Below, one piece after another: positions 44,539 to 54,339 of a DNA stretch of 64,000 bases. The notes under the pieces are model-generated. The model saw only the letters and a list, made by a program, of their open reading frames with translations, was not told the DNA's origin and searched no databases. The stretch is from Blastocatellia bacterium UBA7656 (lineage in GTDB: Bacteria > Acidobacteriota > Blastocatellia > UBA7656), in the NCBI GenBank assembly GCA_002483445.1, contig DLHY01000030.1, forward strand, positions 138,371 to 202,370. The letters are read 5' to 3'. The position numbers were made by a program, and so were the translations under genes. How positions within the stretch are numbered: position 1 is the first letter of the stretch; the number at the start of each line of letters is the position of its first letter.

Positions 44539-47229
44539 ATGAAAAAAACAAAAGAGTACGACACTTCGACCACAGAACACGAAAGACTCCGCGAAACCGG
44601 GCCTCCTGTTCCCCCCTGGCAGCGATGGGGACCTTACGTCAGCGAGCGCGAGTGGGGGACGGTGCGCGAGGATTATTCTCCGGACGGAAACGCATGGGAT
44701 TACTTCACTCACGATCAGGCGCGCAGTCGCGCTTATCGCTGGGGCGAAGACGGGCTTGCCGGAATCTGTGACCGCTATCAACTCCTCGTCTTCGCCATCG
44801 CGCTCTGGAACGAGCGCGACCCCATACTCAAAGAACGCGCATTCGGCCTCGTTCCCTCAGAGGCCAATCGCGGAGAAGATTCGAAAGAGTATTACTTCTA
44901 CCTCGACTCCACTCCCACGCACTCCTACATGAAATATCTCTACAAGTACCCGCAGGCCGAGTTTCCTTACCGCAAACTCATGGAGGAAAATCGACGTCGC
45001 GCAGGCCGCGGGCTTGAATACGAACTGCTCGATACCGGCATTTTCGATGAAGACCGTTACTTCGATGTCTTCGTCGAATACGCCAAAGTCTCGCCCGACG
45101 ACCTATGTATAAAGATAGAAGCTTTCAATCGCGGCCCTGATGCCGCGCCTCTTCGTATCATCCCTCACCTCTGGTTTCGAAACACATGGGCGTGGACGAA
45201 TCAGCCTAAGCCGGAGCCGACAATCCGCCCCGGAGAAAAGGGCAAAGATTTCCTGAGCCTCGTGGCTGATGACTCAACCGGCGAGATGCTCCCCAATCTC
45301 CCCTTCGAATATCGACTCGGCCATCGTTATCTCTACGCCCAGACCGGAGGCGAATCGCTCTTTACGAACAACGAAACGAACTGGAAAGCTCTCTACGGGC
45401 CTGATGCTCATAATCGCAAGCCTTGGGTCAAAGACGCTTTCCATCGCAAAATCATTTACGGCGAAGATTCGGTCAATCCCGAACAGACGGGAACGAAATC
45501 ATGCCTTCACTATAGCGAAATGGTTCCGGCAGGCAGTTCGATGACAGTGAAGCTCAGACTTACGAATGAAAAACTCGCTGATCCCATCCGCGATATCGAC
45601 CGAATAATAATCGAGCGCAAAAAAGAAGCCGACGAGTTTTATGAAACCATTCATCCGCCGCGAGCGAGCGAGGATGAAAGAAGGGTTCAGCGTCAGGCAT
45701 TCGCGGGTCTGCTGTGGACGAAGCAGAGCTATATTTTCGACGTAGACCTCTGGCTGCGCGGAGACGACCCCGCGAATCCGCCGCCCCAGTCCCGATCCTC
45801 GATTCGCAACTCTCACTGGCGGCATTTGAATTCGATGCGAATACTCTCGATGCCCGACAAGTGGGAGTATCCATGGTTCGCCGCCTGGGACCTGGCGTTT
45901 CATTGCGTAGCCTTCGCGTTGATCGATCCTGAATTCGCCAAAGAGCAGTTGTGGCTGATGCTCTTCGAACAGTTCCAGCATCCCAACGGCCAGATACCGG
46001 CTTATGAATGGGAGTTTTCAGATTTGAATCCGCCCGTTCATGCGTGGGCCTGCTGGAGAGTCTACAACATGGATCGCGTCCGTTCGGGCAAAGGCGACCG
46101 CGCGTGGCTCGAAAAATGTTTTCACAAACTGCTCATCAACTTCGCGTGGTGGATCAACAAGGTCGATAGCGAAGGCAACAACGTCTTCGAGGGAGGATTC
46201 CTCGGACTCGATAACATAACAGTCATCGACCGGAGCGAGAAGTTGCCGGGCGGCGTCGTTTTGGAACAATCCGACGCCACGGGCTGGATGGGCATGTTTT
46301 GTCAGAACCTCATGCGCATCGCGCTTGAGCTTGCAAAAGAGAATGAGGTTTATGAAAGCCTCGCCACGAAATTTTTCCAGCACTACATCTATGTCGGCGC
46401 GGCGATGAAACACATGGGCGGGCGCGATTACTCGCTATGGGACGAGAGGGACGGATTTTTCTACGATGTGCTTCGCTACCCGGACAAAAGCTTTCACAAG
46501 TTCCGCGTGCGCTCGCTCGTCGGGCTGATTCCGCTTTATGCCATCGAGCGGCTGGAAGTCGATTGGATCACGCCTTTCGCCGAGTTTCGCTCCAACCTCG
46601 AATGGTTCGTCCGCAATCGTCAGGACATCGTTCAACGGTGCTGCCATCTCATAGAGCATGAAGGAATGGAGGTTTACGTCCTCGCCATAGTAGATGAAGA
46701 GCAGATGAAGCACATACTTCAAAGGCTTTTCGATCCGCAGGAATTTCTGTCCGACTATGGCATCCGCAGCCTGTCGAAGTATCACGAGATGAATCCTTTC
46801 ATTTTCGGAAAAGCCGAAGTGCGTTACGAGCCTGCGGAATCGGATAACAAAATCAAGGGAGGCAATTCGAACTGGCGCGGGCCTGTGTGGTTCCCGACTT
46901 CGTTTCTGATGATCGAATCCCTGAGAAAACTCGGCAAGGCTTACGGCCCGACGCTCAAATTGAAAGTGCCTGCTTATGATCGCGAGGTGACTCTGTCGGA
47001 GATGGCTGAAGACGCGGCGAATCGCTTGATAAAAATATTCACGCGCGATGAGAAAGGCCGTCGCCCCGTTTACGGAGGATCGAAAAAATTTCAGGAAGAC
47101 CCGCACTGGAGAGATTACGTTTTGTTCTACGAATACTTTCACGGCGACAACGGCGCGGGCATCGGCGCAAGTCATCAGACGGGCTGGACGGCGCTCGTCG
47201 CTTCGTTGATAGATGAATGGAGACGGTAG
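44539..47229 (+). CDS. GH63/MGH1-like glycoside hydrolase
   Basis: 896 residues without a signal peptide. Recognisable family segments: WQRWGPYVSEREWGTVREDYS, WGEDGLAGICDRYQLLVFAIALWNERDP, KWEYPWFAAWDLAFHCVAFALIDPEFAKEQL, GQIPAYEWEFSDLNPPVHAWA, GGNSNWRGPVWFPTSFL and HQTGWTALVA, matching the (alpha/alpha)6-barrel GH63-like proteins. The family includes glucosidases and mannosylglycerate-type hydrolases; the exact sugar is uncertain. Candidate acids are the Asp in AAWDLAF and a Glu in the C-terminal part. The next gene is purD, which gives no functional hint. Confidence 0.88.
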   Translation: MKKTKEYDTSTTEHERLRETGPPVPPWQRWGPYVSEREWGTVREDYSPDGNAWDYFTHDQARSRAYRWGEDGLAGICDRYQLLVFAIALWNERDPILKERAFGLVPSEANRGEDSKEYYFYLDSTPTHSYMKYLYKYPQAEFPYRKLMEENRRRAGRGLEYELLDTGIFDEDRYFDVFVEYAKVSPDDLCIKIEAFNRGPDAAPLRIIPHLWFRNTWAWTNQPKPEPTIRPGEKGKDFLSLVADDSTGEMLPNLPFEYRLGHRYLYAQTGGESLFTNNETNWKALYGPDAHNRKPWVKDAFHRKIIYGEDSVNPEQTGTKSCLHYSEMVPAGSSMTVKLRLTNEKLADPIRDIDRIIIERKKEADEFYETIHPPRASEDERRVQRQAFAGLLWTKQSYIFDVDLWLRGDDPANPPPQSRSSIRNSHWRHLNSMRILSMPDKWEYPWFAAWDLAFHCVAFALIDPEFAKEQLWLMLFEQFQHPNGQIPAYEWEFSDLNPPVHAWACWRVYNMDRVRSGKGDRAWLEKCFHKLLINFAWWINKVDSEGNNVFEGGFLGLDNITVIDRSEKLPGGVVLEQSDATGWMGMFCQNLMRIALELAKENEVYESLATKFFQHYIYVGAAMKHMGGRDYSLWDERDGFFYDVLRYPDKSFHKFRVRSLVGLIPLYAIERLEVDWITPFAEFRSNLEWFVRNRQDIVQRCCHLIEHEGMEVYVLAIVDEEQMKHILQRLFDPQEFLSDYGIRSLSKYHEMNPFIFGKAEVRYEPAESDNKIKGGNSNWRGPVWFPTSFLMIESLRKLGKAYGPTLKLKVPAYDREVTLSEMAEDAANRLIKIFTRDEKGRRPVYGGSKKFQEDPHWRDYVLFYEYFHGDNGAGIGASHQTGWTALVASLIDEWRR

Positions 47230-47326
47230 GCAGGGGTCGGGGGTCAGGGGTCAGGGGTCGGTCGTTTTATTCTGACTTCTGACTTCTGACTTCTGACTTC
47301 TGACTTCTGACTTCTGACCCCTGACG
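47230..47326. repeat. Heptamer-arm stem-loop, GGGGTCA/TTCTGAC (H9)
   Basis: It starts immediately after the GH63 stop with GGGGTCA-type units and continues as seven TTCTGAC/CCCTGAC units ending four bases before the purD ATG. The two halves pair fully only if G-U pairs are allowed, i.e. as RNA. Confidence 0.85.
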
Positions 47327-47329
47327 ACT

Positions 47330-48595
47330 ATGAATATACTGGTAATCGGATCGGGCGGGCGCGAACACGCGCTTTGCTGGAAACTTTCTCAGAGTCCTCA
47401 CACCTCTGCGCTTTACTGCGGGCCGGGTAACGCGGGCATCGCTCAAATCGCAAATTGTTTTCCCTCTGATGTGCATGACCCGGCGAGCCTCGTCGCGCTT
47501 GCCGAATCGGTTGGGGCTGACATCACTTTCATCGGCCCTGAGTTGCCGCTCGTCGCAGGCGTCGTAGATGCTTTCAATGAGCGCGGACTTCCCGTAGTCG
47601 GGCCAGGCGCAGAGGCAGCGCGGCTCGAAGGCAGCAAAATTTTTTCCAAGCAGTTTATGGCTCGTCACTCGATTCCGACCGCGAGATTTGCAGTCTGCGA
47701 TTCTGTTGAATCAGCGCGTGAGGTTTTCGCCTCGGAGTTCGAGTTTCCCGTCGTCGTCAAAGCAGATGGGCTTGCGGCGGGCAAAGGCGTTCTCATTCCG
47801 CAGGATGAGCCGAGTTTCCTTGCCACCCTCAACGCGATGATGGTTGATCGCTTGTTTGGCGAAGCGGGCGACCGGATAGTGATCGAAGAATGCCTCACCG
47901 GGCGCGAGGCTTCGGTGATGATTTTCTCGGACGGTCGCGATTACCAGATGATAGTTCCCGCGCAGGATTACAAGCGCGCTGGTGACAACGATCAGGGATT
48001 CAACACCGGCGGGATGGGATCGTTTTCAACTCCGGGGCTTATCGATGAGAGGTTGCTTGATCGCATCCGTCGCGAGATCATCGGGCCTTCGCTTGAAGGA
48101 ATGACAGCGGACGGCAATCCGTTTCGCGGTATTCTCTATGCGGGATTGATGCTGACCGACGATGGCCCGCGAGTGCTTGAGTACAACGTGCGGCTGGGTG
48201 ACCCTGAAACTCAATCAGTGCTTTTGAGACTCGATAGTGATCTGGTTGAAATCTGCCAGCGAATAATCGATGGATCGATAGGCGGGATGAAAATAGATTG
48301 GAGCGCGGATTCAAGTGTGTGCGTGGTGGCGGCATCGGGCGGCTATCCCGGCGAATTCGAAAAAGGCAAAATCATCACCGGGCTTGACGAAGCCGGTGAG
48401 GTCGAAGGCGTCGTCGTTTTTCATGCGGGAACTATGCGCGACGAGCAGGGGAGTTTTCTCACTGCGGGAGGCCGCGTGCTGGGCGTGACTGCGCGCGCCG
48501 CAACGCTTGGCGAAGCGAGCGTGCGCGCTTATGAAGCGATGGGCCGAATCAGCTTCGACCGTATGCATTATCGAACCGATATTGCCGCGATTTGA
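47330..48595 (+). CDS. purD: Phosphoribosylamine-glycine ligase
   Basis: 421 residues. GSGGREHALCWKLSQS is the N-terminal phosphate-binding signature. FSKQFMARHSIPTARF, VVKADGLAAGKGV (ATP-grasp) and NTGGMGSFSTPG with LEYNVRLGDPETQ (metal/ATP site) complete the GARS set. It catalyses the second step of purine synthesis: phosphoribosylamine + glycine + ATP to GAR. No other pur genes are nearby. The repeat array immediately before the ATG leaves no room for a Shine-Dalgarno, so translation may be weak, leaderless-like or controlled by the repeat. Confidence 0.97.
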   Translation: MNILVIGSGGREHALCWKLSQSPHTSALYCGPGNAGIAQIANCFPSDVHDPASLVALAESVGADITFIGPELPLVAGVVDAFNERGLPVVGPGAEAARLEGSKIFSKQFMARHSIPTARFAVCDSVESAREVFASEFEFPVVVKADGLAAGKGVLIPQDEPSFLATLNAMMVDRLFGEAGDRIVIEECLTGREASVMIFSDGRDYQMIVPAQDYKRAGDNDQGFNTGGMGSFSTPGLIDERLLDRIRREIIGPSLEGMTADGNPFRGILYAGLMLTDDGPRVLEYNVRLGDPETQSVLLRLDSDLVEICQRIIDGSIGGMKIDWSADSSVCVVAASGGYPGEFEKGKIITGLDEAGEVEGVVVFHAGTMRDEQGSFLTAGGRVLGVTARAATLGEASVRAYEAMGRISFDRMHYRTDIAAI

Positions 48596-48611
48596 ATTTG
48601 ACCGGACGCCT

Positions 48612-50759
48612 TCAATCCTTCAACCTGCGATCATAGACAAGAGCGCGAATCGCGGCGTCGATCTCTGATTGAAGTTTCAACTTTTCTTCGCTCAGCTTTT
48701 TGCGCTCGGCTGCGATCTGCTCAAGTCGAGTCTCCTGCTCTCCCGCTTTCGCAACGTATCGAGCGATGAGCGTGCGCGCTTCCGATGTCTCGCCCAATGC
48801 CTTGATGTTCTCGCGGAGTCGCGCCTGATCCGAGGCTATCTCCGACGCCTCGCGGGTCGCGGCGGCGAGTTTCTCATCGACGGAGATGAGCTTCACTTTC
48901 ATTGCCAGAATGTTGTCGAGCGCGGCGCGCATCGCGTCATCGATGTAGCGATGCGAAACGAACAATTCGACATCCTTCGATCTGAGATTCGAAATCGAGT
49001 AAGTGTCCATCAATGCCTGCCGCTCCGTCACATTCAAATCGATTGTCTTGCGCGGCTCGACTTCGACCCTGAAGCGATAAAACGATGCGGTATCTTCAAC
49101 GGGTTTGGGCGTGTCATCCGACAGCTTCCATTTTTCGCGCTTTGGGTGTTCGACATAAACGATTCGCGGCTTGTCGGTCTGATTCGTGAACGAGTAGGTC
49201 TTGCCCTCGGTTCGATGATAGTGCGCCTGAATCACTCCGTTGACGGCGCGAATGAGAAACGCAGGCTCACGGTCTTCTTTCATTTCAGCAGTGACGAGTG
49301 TGCCAAGATCGACGGCGAAAGAGATGAATCGCTCCTCTCCCGGTTTGAGACGTTCGATCAGAGCTTCGCCCGCGTAAGAGTCGCCGTCGATTACCGTGAG
49401 CGATCCGCTTTCGAGCGTCAGGGGCGAAGTGTTCTTGAGCTTGAATCCGCTCATCGGGCGATCCCTGAGCGACGCTCCGTTGTAAACCGACACGCGCTCG
49501 CCTTCCATTCGAGTCTGAAGAATGGGGATGAGAGCCGAGCGATTGCGCTGCACGGTCATCGGTCGCTCGATTTTATATTCGAAGAGGTCGCCTGCTTCGC
49601 TTCCTCTGGCCTCGGCTCTGACGCCCGATTCCTCATCCGCGATTTCATCGCTCAACGTAGTCGTCGGGCCTTCAGGCGGCGGCGGCGGACTTATCGATGA
49701 GGGAGCAACACGGGAGGACACAAAGCCGCCCGGAACACCACCCGGCACGCCGCCGGGAACGCCGCCTTCAACACCTCCCTTGCCAGGCTCGTAAACCTGC
49801 GGAGTGAGATTCAGGTTTTCAGGAATAGGGATGACAGGGCGGTAACGATAAAGCGGCTGCTGGATGGGTTGAATGAAAGAGACGGGCGTGCCTGATATGA
49901 GAGAAAGAGTCACGTCAGTCCAGTCTTCGTCGCTCACATTATCGACTATCGCCCAGCCCTGAAAGAAAGGTTTGCCCACGGAATCGATCGCCACTCGATA
50001 AGTCGTTTTCCATATCGGCGCGGCGATGACGTAGCTGACTACGATCTCGCGCTGACCCTCGCCGTCCGATGTCACGACTATCGTCTTCGAATCGCGGCGT
50101 CGGGCAGAAGCAGTCGCGTCGGCAAAATCGTTGAGGTCTTTGCGCGCGCCTTCATCAAGCACGCGAATCGAGCGCACTTCTTCGAGATCGAAACTCGCTA
50201 TCTCGCCAGACTCACTTGCTATGACGAGAGTGTGGCGAATGGAGGATGGCTCTTTCTCTTTGCCTTTCACCTCGCGCTCTTCAACCGTGATGATCGCACC
50301 CGTTGCCGTCCGATTCGTTGTCGTGACCTGAACCCGCGCGCCCTGAAGTTGGCCCAGCACCGAGGCAAGCCCGCGCGAAAGCTTCGGCTCTTCATCTTCT
50401 CCATCGTTCGCGCCATCGATTGAAAAAGGAATTTCCGCCAACCGCGCCGAAGGAGGCGCAGATGAGTTATAGCTGACTGCGCCGATCCTTCCCTTCCCCC
50501 GATCAAGCACGACCATCGATTTGAGAACATCATCGACCTGAGACTGCTTGAACGAAAGACTGATCTCCGCGTGTCCTGACACCACCGCGCGGCGCTCGAA
50601 GTAAGCGACTCCGTTGCTGTAGAGTACGACGCGACGAATGGGCAATGTCTGCATCTGCGCGGCGGGCGGCTGTTTATTTGTGCGCGCGCTGCGAGGCGAT
50701 TGCGCCTCAATGACCGGCGCAGAAACGACGAGTAGCGTCACGATTGCAACGAGTTTCAT
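48612..50759 (-). CDS. Exported DUF4139 protein
   Basis: The start at 50759 is fixed by GGAGGA and by the signal peptide (MKLVAIVTLLVVSAPVIEAQ) that follows; 715 residues. The N-terminal part (RRVVLYSNGVAYFERRAVVSGHAEISLSF) and the beta-rich middle (YRVAIDSVGKPFFQGWAIVDN) fit DUF4139/mucoidy-inhibitor-A-like proteins. A PGGV repeat tract (GGVPGGVPGGVPGG) and a proline run lie around 350-370. The C-terminus is a coiled coil (ASEIASDQARLREN ... LSEEKLKLQSEID). Role unknown; probably an envelope protein. Confidence 0.85.
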   Translation of the reverse strand: MKLVAIVTLLVVSAPVIEAQSPRSARTNKQPPAAQMQTLPIRRVVLYSNGVAYFERRAVVSGHAEISLSFKQSQVDDVLKSMVVLDRGKGRIGAVSYNSSAPPSARLAEIPFSIDGANDGEDEEPKLSRGLASVLGQLQGARVQVTTTNRTATGAIITVEEREVKGKEKEPSSIRHTLVIASESGEIASFDLEEVRSIRVLDEGARKDLNDFADATASARRRDSKTIVVTSDGEGQREIVVSYVIAAPIWKTTYRVAIDSVGKPFFQGWAIVDNVSDEDWTDVTLSLISGTPVSFIQPIQQPLYRYRPVIPIPENLNLTPQVYEPGKGGVEGGVPGGVPGGVPGGFVSSRVAPSSISPPPPPEGPTTTLSDEIADEESGVRAEARGSEAGDLFEYKIERPMTVQRNRSALIPILQTRMEGERVSVYNGASLRDRPMSGFKLKNTSPLTLESGSLTVIDGDSYAGEALIERLKPGEERFISFAVDLGTLVTAEMKEDREPAFLIRAVNGVIQAHYHRTEGKTYSFTNQTDKPRIVYVEHPKREKWKLSDDTPKPVEDTASFYRFRVEVEPRKTIDLNVTERQALMDTYSISNLRSKDVELFVSHRYIDDAMRAALDNILAMKVKLISVDEKLAAATREASEIASDQARLRENIKALGETSEARTLIARYVAKAGEQETRLEQIAAERKKLSEEKLKLQSEIDAAIRALVYDRRLKD

Positions 50760-50763
50760 AACG

Positions 50764-50863
50764 TCCTCCGAGAAGGTGCGACGGGCTGCCAGCCTGTCGC
50801 AGGTTTTCATACTTTCAGCGTGTGAACAGGCTGGCAGCCTGTTCTACATCAACGACGACTCCT
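50764..50863 (-). repeat. REP-like composite (R5)
   Basis: On the minus strand: GAGGAGTCG, palindrome AACAGGCTGCCAGCCTGTT, spacer CTGAAAGTATGAAAA, palindrome GACAGGCTGGCAGCC, ending in CTCGGAGGA, the ribosome site of the gene at 50759. Confidence 0.88.
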
Positions 50864-50979
50864 CAATACAGATTTCCTGAGCGCGGGCGGTCTCGCGCAG
50901 CGATTCGAGTGTTGCTTATCCGCTACACCGTCATTTGACACCGCTGCGCTGCGGATGTTCCAGGCCGCGCTTCGCAAAT

Positions 50980-51004
50980 AAAAAAGGGCAGCCGGAGCCA
51001 CCCC
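50980..51004 (-). terminator. Rho-independent terminator of the porin gene
   Basis: On the minus strand GGGTGGC-TCCG-GCTGCCC forms a 7-bp stem (two wobble pairs) with a tetraloop, followed by a run of six T. It lies about 30 bases after the porin stop. Confidence 0.65.
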
Positions 51005-51032
51005 GATTTTTTCGGTTCGCAGTTCTCAGCTT

Positions 51033-52559
51033 CTAGAATTTGTACACGACATCGAACTGCATACGATTGAGCGTGCGATTGACCGGCGAAAGCTGAAATA
51101 CCTTGTTCACTCGTTCAGAGAACAGGCCCATCCATTGAAGAGTGACGCCGTTTGCAACCTGATAGGCGACCACAGGCATGTGAACGCGCGAGTTCGACGC
51201 GAGTATATCGCTGAAGTTGAACGGCACAAGCACGGCATCCTGCTCTATGCGCGCGAAGGTGTAACCGAACAGCCAGTCGCGTTTTTCTCTCGACTGGCCG
51301 ATCTGAACGCCCGCCCAGTAGCCGTTTTGCTCATCATCTATGCGGCCTGAAAGATTGCGCACATAATCGAAAGTAAAGGTGACAGGAAACCGATCCTTCG
51401 CCTGCCAGGTCAGATTCGTCAGCACATCGAACAGGTTGAAGTTGGCAAGGAACCCCGTAGGATTTCCCGACGCATCGCGGATGAGACGGTTCGTCGTTCC
51501 AAGCGAGCCGTTTTGTCCGCCGGTCAGGCCCGCTCCGTTGCTGATTCCGCCGTTGACCTGAGTCGTCGACGCGCCGAAAGCGCGAAGGATGCTGTCTGCC
51601 CTCACCCAGTTGTAATAACCTATATTGAAATTGGCCGTCACTTTCGGAGAAAGCTTCCAGTCGGTCTGCGCCTGCCCGCCGTAAAGCACGCTGTCTTTGC
51701 CCGAAGTGACTTCATTGAAAGGCAACTGAAACGCGACAAGCTTCACCTGCTGAAGAGCAGAATCGGTCTTGAAATAAATCGCTTCCGACGCGCCTTCGAC
51801 GTTCACATCATCATCCCACACAAGTTGCGTGCGGCGGAAAGTCGGCTCGAATTTCCCGGCGACAAGCTGAACGCCGACGCGGTCAGTCTTCGAATCATAT
51901 CTCACAAAAGCTCTTTCGATTCCGACGCCCTTGCGCTCGAAGAAATCCGTCAGCGTCTGATTCGTAGATATCGGATCGGTGAACAGCCCCGAAGCCAGAC
52001 GAAATCCCCAGTCGAAGCTTTTATTGATCGAGCCATCGAGAGCCAGCCTCGCGCGGACGCGCAATCGATTTCGGAAAGGCTGATCCGAAGGACTGTCGAA
52101 GCCCTGATTGCCGAAGGTCTCCATTCTGAAACGTATGTCTCCGCTCAGTCGTATCGGCCCGAATTTTTTATAAAGCTCATCGACTTTCTTCTGCGTCGCG
52201 TCATCCTGCGCGCTGGCGTTTTCAGGAGAGGCAGGTTGCGACGCTGCGACGCGAGGTGTCTCCGATGAGACGCTCTCCGTCGGGCGCAGGGCGCTCTGCT
52301 TTTCCATTGTTTCGCGAAGAGACTGAATCTCGCGCTGCTGGCGCTCGATCACCTGTTCGAGCGCGCGAAGTCGGTCTTCGAGCGTGGGCGCTGGCGACTC
52401 GCTTCGATTATCAGGCGATGTTTTATTCGATGTTGCTCCCGCCTCACGCGCGGGAGTGTCTGTGTTTGCGGGCGTTGACTGCTGACGGCCAAAAGATGCC
52501 GCGCTCGAAACACACAGCATCATCAGCGACAGAAAAATGCTTCTGACAATTTCTCTCAT
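51033..52559 (-). CDS. Putative outer-membrane porin with coiled-coil N-terminus
   Basis: About 508 residues. Two tandem ATGs exist (52562 and 52559); the second has the better spacing to AAGGAG. A signal peptide (SIFLSLMMLCVSSAASFG) is followed by a coiled coil (EDRLRALEQVIERQQREIQSLRE) and a long beta-rich region: FGPIRLSGDIRFRMETF, alternating strands, and a final strand ending in Phe (MQFDVVYKF), the Omp85 recognition signature. It resembles putative porins (Porin_5-like) of gram-negative bacteria. Substrate unknown. A terminator follows, so it is probably transcribed alone. Confidence 0.88.
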   Translation of the reverse strand: MREIVRSIFLSLMMLCVSSAASFGRQQSTPANTDTPAREAGATSNKTSPDNRSESPAPTLEDRLRALEQVIERQQREIQSLRETMEKQSALRPTESVSSETPRVAASQPASPENASAQDDATQKKVDELYKKFGPIRLSGDIRFRMETFGNQGFDSPSDQPFRNRLRVRARLALDGSINKSFDWGFRLASGLFTDPISTNQTLTDFFERKGVGIERAFVRYDSKTDRVGVQLVAGKFEPTFRRTQLVWDDDVNVEGASEAIYFKTDSALQQVKLVAFQLPFNEVTSGKDSVLYGGQAQTDWKLSPKVTANFNIGYYNWVRADSILRAFGASTTQVNGGISNGAGLTGGQNGSLGTTNRLIRDASGNPTGFLANFNLFDVLTNLTWQAKDRFPVTFTFDYVRNLSGRIDDEQNGYWAGVQIGQSREKRDWLFGYTFARIEQDAVLVPFNFSDILASNSRVHMPVVAYQVANGVTLQWMGLFSERVNKVFQLSPVNRTLNRMQFDVVYKF

Positions 52560-52772
52560 CATCTTCTCCTTATGGGCAGAATCAATCCGGTTGAAATGCC
52601 CGCTATGCGGGATATCCTCGTTCGGTCACCATGCAAAAGATCATCGCGTAACAGGAAGCCGAACTGAAGGCGTAGTATACAGTCCTCGTGTTACAAAAAC
52701 GTAAAGCAAAAGTGACGAAACAGTTAAGACGGCGCTTGCTTGCGGTTTGAATCTCTCCTACACTCACGGCTA

Positions 52773-53528
52773 ATGAAAAACAAGAAAGTGATCATCACCG
52801 GAGCATCGAGCGGAATAGGGCGCGCTGCGGCGGAGCTTTTCTTGACCGAAGGCGCAAGTGTTGCTCTCATCGGACGCCGCGAGAGCGCGCTCAGAGAAGC
52901 CGCTGAATCATCAAAAGAAGGAAAAGCCTTCATCCTCACGGCAGACCTCGCGCGTGAAGGAGAAAGCGAATCGGCATTGAACGAAGCGGTCGAACTTCTG
53001 GGCGGGCTTGATGTGCTTGTGAACTCGGCGGGGATTCTCAAGAGCGGCAATATCGAAAACACATCGCTCGAACTATGGGACGAGATGATGAACATCAACC
53101 TGCGGTCAGTCTTTCATCTGATGAAACTCGCTGTGCCTCATCTTGAGCGGACGCGCGGAAACATCGTCAACGTGTCGAGCGTGACGGGGCTTCGCTCTTT
53201 TCCGGGCGTGCTTTCCTATTGCGTGAGCAAAGCCGCCATCGATCAACTGACCCGATGCGCGGCGCTTGAGCTTGCGTCGAAAGGCATTCGCGTCAACGCC
53301 GTTAATCCGGGCGTGGTTGTAAGCGGCCTTCATCGCGCGGGCGGCATGAAGGAAGATAATTATGCGGCGTTTCTCGAACACAGCAAGACCACTCACCCGC
53401 TGGGCCGTGTGGGCGAAGCGCGCGAGGTGGCCGAATTGATTCTCTTTCTCGCCTCAGACCGCGCTGCGTGGATAACAGGCGCGACCATAAGCATCGATGG
53501 CGGTCGCGCTCTGACCTGCGCCAGGTGA
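52773..53528 (+). CDS. Short-chain dehydrogenase/reductase
   Basis: 251 residues from the ATG at 52773; a TTG-started extension upstream is not needed. Classical SDR motifs: TGASSGIG, NSAGI (NAG-like), the catalytic Ser in VNVSSVTG and YCVSK (Tyr-Lys), then NPGVV and ITGATISIDGG at the end, giving the FabG-like type. It uses NAD(P)H, and the substrate is undetermined. There is no strong ribosome site. A heptamer-arm stem-loop begins three bases after the stop. Confidence 0.93.
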   Translation: MKNKKVIITGASSGIGRAAAELFLTEGASVALIGRRESALREAAESSKEGKAFILTADLAREGESESALNEAVELLGGLDVLVNSAGILKSGNIENTSLELWDEMMNINLRSVFHLMKLAVPHLERTRGNIVNVSSVTGLRSFPGVLSYCVSKAAIDQLTRCAALELASKGIRVNAVNPGVVVSGLHRAGGMKEDNYAAFLEHSKTTHPLGRVGEAREVAELILFLASDRAAWITGATISIDGGRALTCAR

Positions 53529-53531
53529 AAT

Positions 53532-53620
53532 AGATGTCAGATGTTAGAGGCTAGATGTTAGCGGTTTCGTCACGAGCCTGTAGCATTCGACTAACATCTA
53601 ACATCTGATATCTAACATCT
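53532..53620. repeat. Heptamer-arm stem-loop, AGATGTT type (H10)
   Basis: 30-base arms at 53532-53561 and 53591-53620 separated by 29 bases. Same unit family as H3 and H14. Confidence 0.92.
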
Positions 53621-53688
53621 TGTCTCTTGCCGCCAGTTCAAGCGGAAGATAATATGTCTTTGCCACCGTCACTTTTTATCAGGAGAGA

Positions 53689-54288
53689 ATGAAGTTGAAG
53701 ACGATCAAGATAGCAATAGCAGTTGTATTCTCAGCGGCGATAATCGCGGCGGTTGCGGCTCCGGCCTTGGGCTATCCGCCGTTTCTGGTGAAAGCGCGAA
53801 AGTTCGGCGCGAAAGACTGCACCTTCTGTCACGTTCAGCCCGAAGGCGGCCCTCCTTTCACCGAGCGCGGCGAGTGGCTGGTCGCCGAAAAAGAGCGCCG
53901 CAATGCTGAAGTCGTCAATCCGGAATGGCTCGCCGATTACAAGCCTGGCGCGGCAGCCAAAAATAAAAAAGCAGAGCCGAAAGCAGAACCGATAACTCCG
54001 CCTCAACAGGAAACAGCCAAGCCTAAAATAGACCCGAAAGTTTTTGACGCTTACATAGGCCAGTACGAGCTTCCGATGTTCGTCCTCAACATAACGAAAG
54101 AGGGAGACCGACTCTTCGGACAGCCTGAAGGCGACACCAAAGAAGAATTGATCCCTGAATCGGAGACTGAATTTTCAGTCACCAACGTCGGGGCGAAGAT
54201 CAAATTCGTCAGGGACGAAAAAGGCATGGTGACTCACATAGTCGTCAGCCTCAACGGAGAAGAGTTCAAAGGCAAAAAGATCAAGTGA
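53689..54288 (+). CDS. Exported monohaem cytochrome-like protein with DUF3471-like C-terminus
   Basis: 199 residues; AGGAGA before the ATG. A signal peptide (VVFSAAIIAAVAAPALG) is followed by one haem-binding motif CTFCH at about residues 44-48, and a lysine/proline-rich linker. The C-terminal domain (KVFDAYIGQYELPMFVLNITKEGDRLFGQ ... ELIPESETEFSVTN) resembles DUF3471, found after beta-lactamase-fold hydrolases. It is probably periplasmic; the single haem suggests small-scale electron transfer or sensing. Confidence 0.8.
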   Translation: MKLKTIKIAIAVVFSAAIIAAVAAPALGYPPFLVKARKFGAKDCTFCHVQPEGGPPFTERGEWLVAEKERRNAEVVNPEWLADYKPGAAAKNKKAEPKAEPITPPQQETAKPKIDPKVFDAYIGQYELPMFVLNITKEGDRLFGQPEGDTKEELIPESETEFSVTNVGAKIKFVRDEKGMVTHIVVSLNGEEFKGKKIK

Positions 54289-54339
54289 GGTTGAATAGAG
54301 AAACAGGCAGGCGCGCTCAGTTTGCGCGCCTCTTTTTTG

